From positions 1 to 41,815 of IMG/VR virus record IMGVR_UViG_3300025889_000252: a stretch of DNA of 41,815 nt; one strand, 5' to 3'. The DNA comes from a virus. This document shows, piece after piece, positions 39,192-41,815 of the stretch (its first letter is position 1; each line of letters opens with the position of its first letter). Both the position numbers and the translations under genes were made by a program. The notes under the pieces are model-generated. The model did not search any database. It worked only from the letters and a program-made list of their open reading frames with translations, and was not told where the DNA came from.

Positions 39192-39250
39192 TTAAGCTCA
39201 TCATCGCTTGCATCATCCTTGTTGCAATCTTCCTTTTTTGCTGTCTCTGA
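39188..39250 (+). CDS. 20-residue membrane micropeptide
   Basis: ATG 39188 overlaps the stop of the previous gene (ATGA) and opens a 20-residue frame that is nearly all hydrophobic (MIKLIIACIILVAIFLFCCL). The next gene starts five bases after its stop. Coupling and composition suggest a real single-helix membrane peptide; expression is untested. Confidence 0.5.
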   Translation: MIKLIIACIILVAIFLFCCL

Positions 39251-39255
39251 ATACC

Positions 39256-39486
39256 ATGATTAGCTACAACCCATCAATGTTCGATGAACAACTCGAACAG
39301 GAAAATACAATCTGGCCTTGGCTTGCTACTGAATCAATGTCCGACTCTTCCTTCTACGATGAACAACGTGCTGCTGACTACCTCGATGCCATGGCTGACA
39401 TCGCATCCGAACTAGAAGAAGCAATGCGTGAATCAGATGAATCTGACTGGTCCTCCCCACCGCAACAAACCAATGACTCAAACTAA
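39256..39486 (+). CDS. Small acidic early protein
   Basis: A 76-residue strongly acidic protein from ATG 39256 (MISYNPSMFDEQLEQENTIW onward), with helix DYLDAMADIASELEEAMRES. ATG follows ATACC. Its 3' end overlaps the start of the next frame by 14 nt. No family recognised. Confidence 0.62.
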   Translation: MISYNPSMFDEQLEQENTIWPWLATESMSDSSFYDEQRAADYLDAMADIASELEEAMRESDESDWSSPPQQTNDSN

Positions 39487-39928
39487 CAAACCTGTGTGGG
39501 AGGAGGATATCATCATCCTTCTTCTCACTTTCCTTTCTATTGCAATCACGCTCATCGGAGATTCCATCCAATGCCTACTTACGCTCCATACGCCAAAACT
39601 GAATCAGCCCGACGCTGGCTTAACCGCTACCGGCTCCACGAAGTCTTCGAAGGCAAAGAGCCGACAACAGTCTGCCTCCACGAATGCACAAGTTGTTACG
39701 GTGGACCCGAAGAAGGTGGTTGGAGTTTCGAAGCAGGCTACCCTCTCCGAACAGTCTGCGTCTTCTCCAAGAAGCAGGCAATCAAAGCCGCAATCGAACT
39801 CGAAGCCTTCGCAAAAGAAGAGTTCGGCTCGGACAAAGACAACCTCGGTTGGGCAACCTATCGGATTTGCTTCGACACGGACTACGCAAAACCGTATCCA
39901 GTCGAAAGGCCTCACTACGAGTGACTGA
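39473..39928 (+). CDS. Membrane protein frame overlapping the next gene
   Basis: From ATG 39473 (MTQTNKPVWEEDIIILLLTF) the first 33 residues look like a genuine small membrane protein with one helix (IIILLLTFLSIAITLIG). The frame then stays open for over 110 further codons inside the 39571-39924 gene, giving a Ser/Lys/Gln/Thr-rich disordered tail and ending four bases past that gene's stop. The N-terminal part is credible; the tail may be a by-product of the other frame or a true overlapping sequence. Confidence 0.45.
   Translation: MTQTNKPVWEEDIIILLLTFLSIAITLIGDSIQCLLTLHTPKLNQPDAGLTATGSTKSSKAKSRQQSASTNAQVVTVDPKKVVGVSKQATLSEQSASSPRSRQSKPQSNSKPSQKKSSARTKTTSVGQPIGFASTRTTQNRIQSKGLTTSD
39571..39924 (+). 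CDS. Unknown early protein with Cys/aromatic core
   Basis: A 117-residue protein from ATG 39571 (MPTYAPYAKTESARRWLNRY onward) with balanced, globular-type composition. It has a CLHECTSC Cys/His cluster, then GGWSFEAGYPLRTVCVF, a helix (AAIELEAFAKEEFG) and an aromatic C-terminus. The Cys/His cluster might bind metal. It is clearly the main coding frame of this stretch. The stop is within a TGACT/AGTCA hairpin. Confidence 0.72.
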   Translation: MPTYAPYAKTESARRWLNRYRLHEVFEGKEPTTVCLHECTSCYGGPEEGGWSFEAGYPLRTVCVFSKKQAIKAAIELEAFAKEEFGSDKDNLGWATYRICFDTDYAKPYPVERPHYE

Positions 39929-39997
39929 ATTTAGTCAATAGATAATTCCTGGACCTGAGCATGTCCTTAAACTGCTCAATCTATTTGCATCACCACA

Positions 39998-40315
39998 ATG
40001 GCAAAGAAACCTGAACTCAATCCACACTTTCCATCAGGAAAGAAATCCATCACACTTTCGGATCTTCCGGAGGATACGTGGTGGACATTGATATACACAC
40101 TCCGGGCCAGAGTCGACTTCCACAAACGGCTGAGATATGATTACCTGAAACTGAATAGCGAAGACCTTCAGAAACAGGTAGATTCGCACACCGCTTCAAT
40201 GACTGAGCTCCTCGATCTGTTGGACTCGATTGAAAGTCAGATCGCTCCAGGATATTGGACAGCTGCCAAACGAAAGGTTCGCAGAGAAGAGAAGTTGAAG
40301 CTGGAGTACGCATAA
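39998..40315 (+). CDS. Unknown helical early protein
   Basis: A 105-residue basic, helical protein (MAKKPELNPHFPSGKKSITL onward), with helical stretches DFHKRLRYDYLKLNSEDLQK and SMTELLDLLDSIESQIAPG. ATG follows CATCACCACA with no Shine-Dalgarno. A 54-nt rod-like inverted repeat follows its stop, before a convergent gene. No family recognised. Confidence 0.65.
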   Translation: MAKKPELNPHFPSGKKSITLSDLPEDTWWTLIYTLRARVDFHKRLRYDYLKLNSEDLQKQVDSHTASMTELLDLLDSIESQIAPGYWTAAKRKVRREEKLKLEYA

Positions 40316-40321
40316 ATGTAG

Positions 40322-40375
40322 GCCCCAGGTAGGACAGCCACTTACATCTGGAGTGGTTCCACCCTACTCTGGGGC
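40322..40375. other. Long rod-like inverted repeat between convergent genes
   Basis: GCCCCAG-GTAGG pairs with CCTAC-T-CTGGGGC (12 bp, one bulge). An inner CCACT/AGTGG stem lies within. It is in the gap between the 39998-40315 gene and the convergent minus-strand gene. No U-run on either strand, so it is not a standard terminator, though it could block or protect both transcripts. Confidence 0.6.
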
Positions 40376-40394
40376 GCCCATAAAATGATAGAGA

Positions 40395-40535
40395 TTAGTA
40401 GGTCTGTACTAGTCCCGCTTTGTTTTCTTGCACGGCATCAGCAACAGTCTGTTGAATCGCAACAATCTGCTGCTTCTGCTTCCTCTTCTCAGTACGCTTG
40501 GCTGTGACTAAGTACGTCACCAGTGCTGGAGTCAT
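40395..40535 (-). CDS. 46-residue minus-strand gene in the early region
   Basis: ATG 40535, with AAGGA six bases upstream, opens a 46-residue frame: MTPALVTYLVTAKRTEKRKQ then KQQIVAIQQTVADAVQENK, ending VQTY. It is the only apparent gene in a 320-bp gap and reads against its neighbours. A basic coiled coil is likely. A TTGTAG/CTACAA inverted repeat lies just upstream and may hold its operator. Confidence 0.62.
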   Translation of the reverse strand: MTPALVTYLVTAKRTEKRKQKQQIVAIQQTVADAVQENKAGLVQTY

Positions 40536-40551
40536 GGCCGATCCTTGGTTT

Positions 40552-40569
40552 TTGTAGCAATTACTACAA
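40552..40569. promoter_or_regulatory. TTGTAG/CTACAA dyad upstream of the minus-strand gene
   Basis: Perfect 6-bp arms with a CAATTA spacer, 17 bases upstream of ATG 40535 and 69 bases before the plus-strand gene at 40638. It fits an operator in a divergent gap. No clear -35/-10 pair was found. Confidence 0.4.
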
Positions 40570-40637
40570 TACTGGATCGTCCGACAAGCCGTAGTTCACG
40601 CTGTTACACCCACGAACCTTGCACACCATTCCTCACC

Positions 40638-40964
40638 ATGAAAAATTTCTACGACATCGTCTCCATAGAAAAGCTATATCTCAATGACGAAGGTGACATC
40701 GTAGTAGAGGCAATCATCGAGAACATGGGTCCGATGACACATCAACAGACCCTCTACGATCCACCTGAATACGCTCCCTGTCTCTGTGAAACTGTCATCT
40801 GGAAAGAATGCCTCCCTACAGGCATCGAACTCTACGATGACCCACAGTACATCGAGGAGCTCATCAATCGCCACAATCTCCTTATTCACCAGGAGTGGAA
40901 ACCTATTCCGTATGACAATAGCGACGACTCCTACGAAGAATCAGGTGCTCGCCTCTTCTTCTAG
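40638..40964 (+). CDS. Unknown acidic early protein
   Basis: A 108-residue acidic protein from ATG 40638 (MKNFYDIVSIEKLYLNDEGD onward); ATG follows CTCACC. It contains PPEYAPCLCETVIWKECLPTG with several Cys residues and an acidic tail (NSDDSYEESGARLFF). No family recognised; compact alpha/beta fold likely. Confidence 0.65.
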   Translation: MKNFYDIVSIEKLYLNDEGDIVVEAIIENMGPMTHQQTLYDPPEYAPCLCETVIWKECLPTGIELYDDPQYIEELINRHNLLIHQEWKPIPYDNSDDSYEESGARLFF

Positions 40965-41007
40965 GTAGCGCAATCCACTCTCTGTACACACGCACAAAAC
41001 AACCACC

Positions 41008-41292
41008 ATGCCAAGTTCCATCGAATTCAAATCGACCGCACCAGGGGAAGTCGGTGATCTCACTCGACTTGAACTTATCCGAGGTGAACTTCAGGTCATC
41101 TGTAACCGCATGATGAATCGCCATGAAATTGACTCCGATCCATACCTGGAATCAGCCGTTACAGATGCACTCTCCGCCCTAGACGAATACTTCGATTACG
41201 ACCCAACGGATGACATGAACGGTGAACCTCCGCTCAGTGCCAGTGAGAGGTGGACTTTGGCTCATCAGCAACACCGTGCACTTCATTCTTGA
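41008..41292 (+). CDS. Unknown early protein
   Basis: A 94-residue protein from ATG 41008 (MPSSIEFKSTAPGEVGDLTR onward). Mostly helical with a strongly acidic middle (LSALDEYFDYDPTDDMNGE). ATG follows CAACCACC with no Shine-Dalgarno. No family recognised. Confidence 0.65.
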   Translation: MPSSIEFKSTAPGEVGDLTRLELIRGELQVICNRMMNRHEIDSDPYLESAVTDALSALDEYFDYDPTDDMNGEPPLSASERWTLAHQQHRALHS

Positions 41293-41300
41293 TTTCATCA

Positions 41301-41690
41301 ATGACTGAACAACACCCGATCACCCCACCGCCGGAGCTGGTGGAGCAGTGGCGCAACTTGCCTGAATACGTCAGCCAGTTGCGCACGATGTCCATGGTGA
41401 CGATCACAACTGAGAAGTTGCAAGACATCGCCACCCAAGCCGCCCGCTGGGGAGCAGACCAGCAGTTGGATCAAGATGCAAAGTGGCTTGATACGAATGC
41501 TCTATTCAGCCACAACCTGACAATCACACCGTCTGGAGGTGCGTTGAGACAGGTGATGCGTCCCAAGCCGCCGAGCTTGAAAAAGCAGGCGCTGGAAGAA
41601 CTGAGCCTAATTTCTATTAGCCCCGAGTCAGGAGTGCGTGCTTCAGCACTCGACACCATCCGCCGCGCACTGGAGCAACTCGATGACTGA
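41301..41690 (+). CDS. Conserved-type phage protein (ITPPPELV family style)
   Basis: A 129-residue protein from ATG 41301 (MTEQHPITPPPELVEQWRNL). It has a helical AARWGADQQLDQDAKWLDTN segment and a C-terminal half (PPSLKKQALEELSLI, LDTIRRALEQLDD). I associate this pattern with repeated small proteins of unknown function in picocyanobacterial phages and their hosts. It overlaps the next gene start by eight bases. Confidence 0.65.
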   Translation: MTEQHPITPPPELVEQWRNLPEYVSQLRTMSMVTITTEKLQDIATQAARWGADQQLDQDAKWLDTNALFSHNLTITPSGGALRQVMRPKPPSLKKQALEELSLISISPESGVRASALDTIRRALEQLDD

Positions 41691-41815
41691 CACCCTGCGC
41701 AACATGCCCCGCTACATCCGCAACACCGACGCCTTTGGTTGGCAGGGCGCCGATGGCCCTAACGGCCCCTGGCGTTCTATCACGCCACCGCAGAGCGGGA
41801 CACCGTGGCAGCCCA
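41683..41815 (+). CDS. Unknown protein, cut by the window edge
   Basis: ATG 41683 overlaps the end of the previous gene and opens a frame (MTDTLRNMPRYIRNTDAFGW onward) that is still open at the right edge. Trp/Pro/Gly-rich; ITPPQSG echoes the ITPPPEL start of its neighbour, perhaps related genes. Function unknown. Confidence 0.55.
   Translation, partial: MTDTLRNMPRYIRNTDAFGWQGADGPNGPWRSITPPQSGTPWQP

Overview
The window looks like part of a tailed, double-stranded DNA phage genome, most likely a podovirus-like phage of a cyanobacterium. Support for phage: terminase large subunit, portal, scaffold-like protein, major capsid protein, many tail-fibre-type proteins and an endolysin. No tape-measure-sized gene is present, which argues for a short tail. 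The cyanobacterial host is an inference, resting on the middle domain of the endolysin (a type I associate with cyanobacterial proteins) and on the style of several small proteins. No integrase or lysogeny repressor was seen. | LAYOUT. Positions 1-34951 are almost entirely minus-strand late genes, so transcription reads right to left. It starts with a block of large Ala/Gly/Gln-rich proteins (34951-27121; candidate ejection proteins). Packaging genes follow (27124-25091), then a small AbrB-like gene, portal and scaffold (24860-22124) and two small genes. The major capsid gene comes next (21156-18870), split by a group I intron that carries an antisense LAGLIDADG homing endonuclease. After it lie a candidate decoration protein, a helix-hairpin-helix protein, two virion peptidoglycan hydrolases (17928-15588), structural and fibre genes (15586-6692), the endolysin (6667-5387), small genes, an HNH endonuclease, a Dps miniferritin and more fibre genes (3411-1). 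Two plus-strand tRNA genes, Leu(UAA) and Pro(UGG), and two lone plus-strand small genes (7255 and 10591) interrupt the block. | Positions 34952-35657 are a divergent regulatory gap. From 35658 to the end the plus strand carries about twenty small, mostly unrecognised, presumably early genes, including a single-stranded DNA-binding protein. One small minus-strand gene lies among them (40395-40535). | MOST NOTABLE. (1) Four consecutive spacers in the early region (35884-36893) each hold the same covarying three-way-junction RNA. Its closing stem contains the upstream stop codon, one arm has a 7-nt T-loop-like cap, and a second hairpin follows before the next start. (2) A complete type II hammerhead ribozyme (38845-38924), with every core nucleotide present, overlaps another stop codon further down the same array. 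(3) The capsid gene has a group I intron with an antisense homing endonuclease. (4) Portal and scaffold genes overlap by 527 nt, with an internal Shine-Dalgarno for the scaffold. (5) The phage encodes a Dps with intact ferroxidase ligands. (6) Two adjacent, otherwise unrelated wall hydrolases share a C-terminal module. Late genes often have Shine-Dalgarno sites, whereas many early starts follow a CACC-type leader without one.
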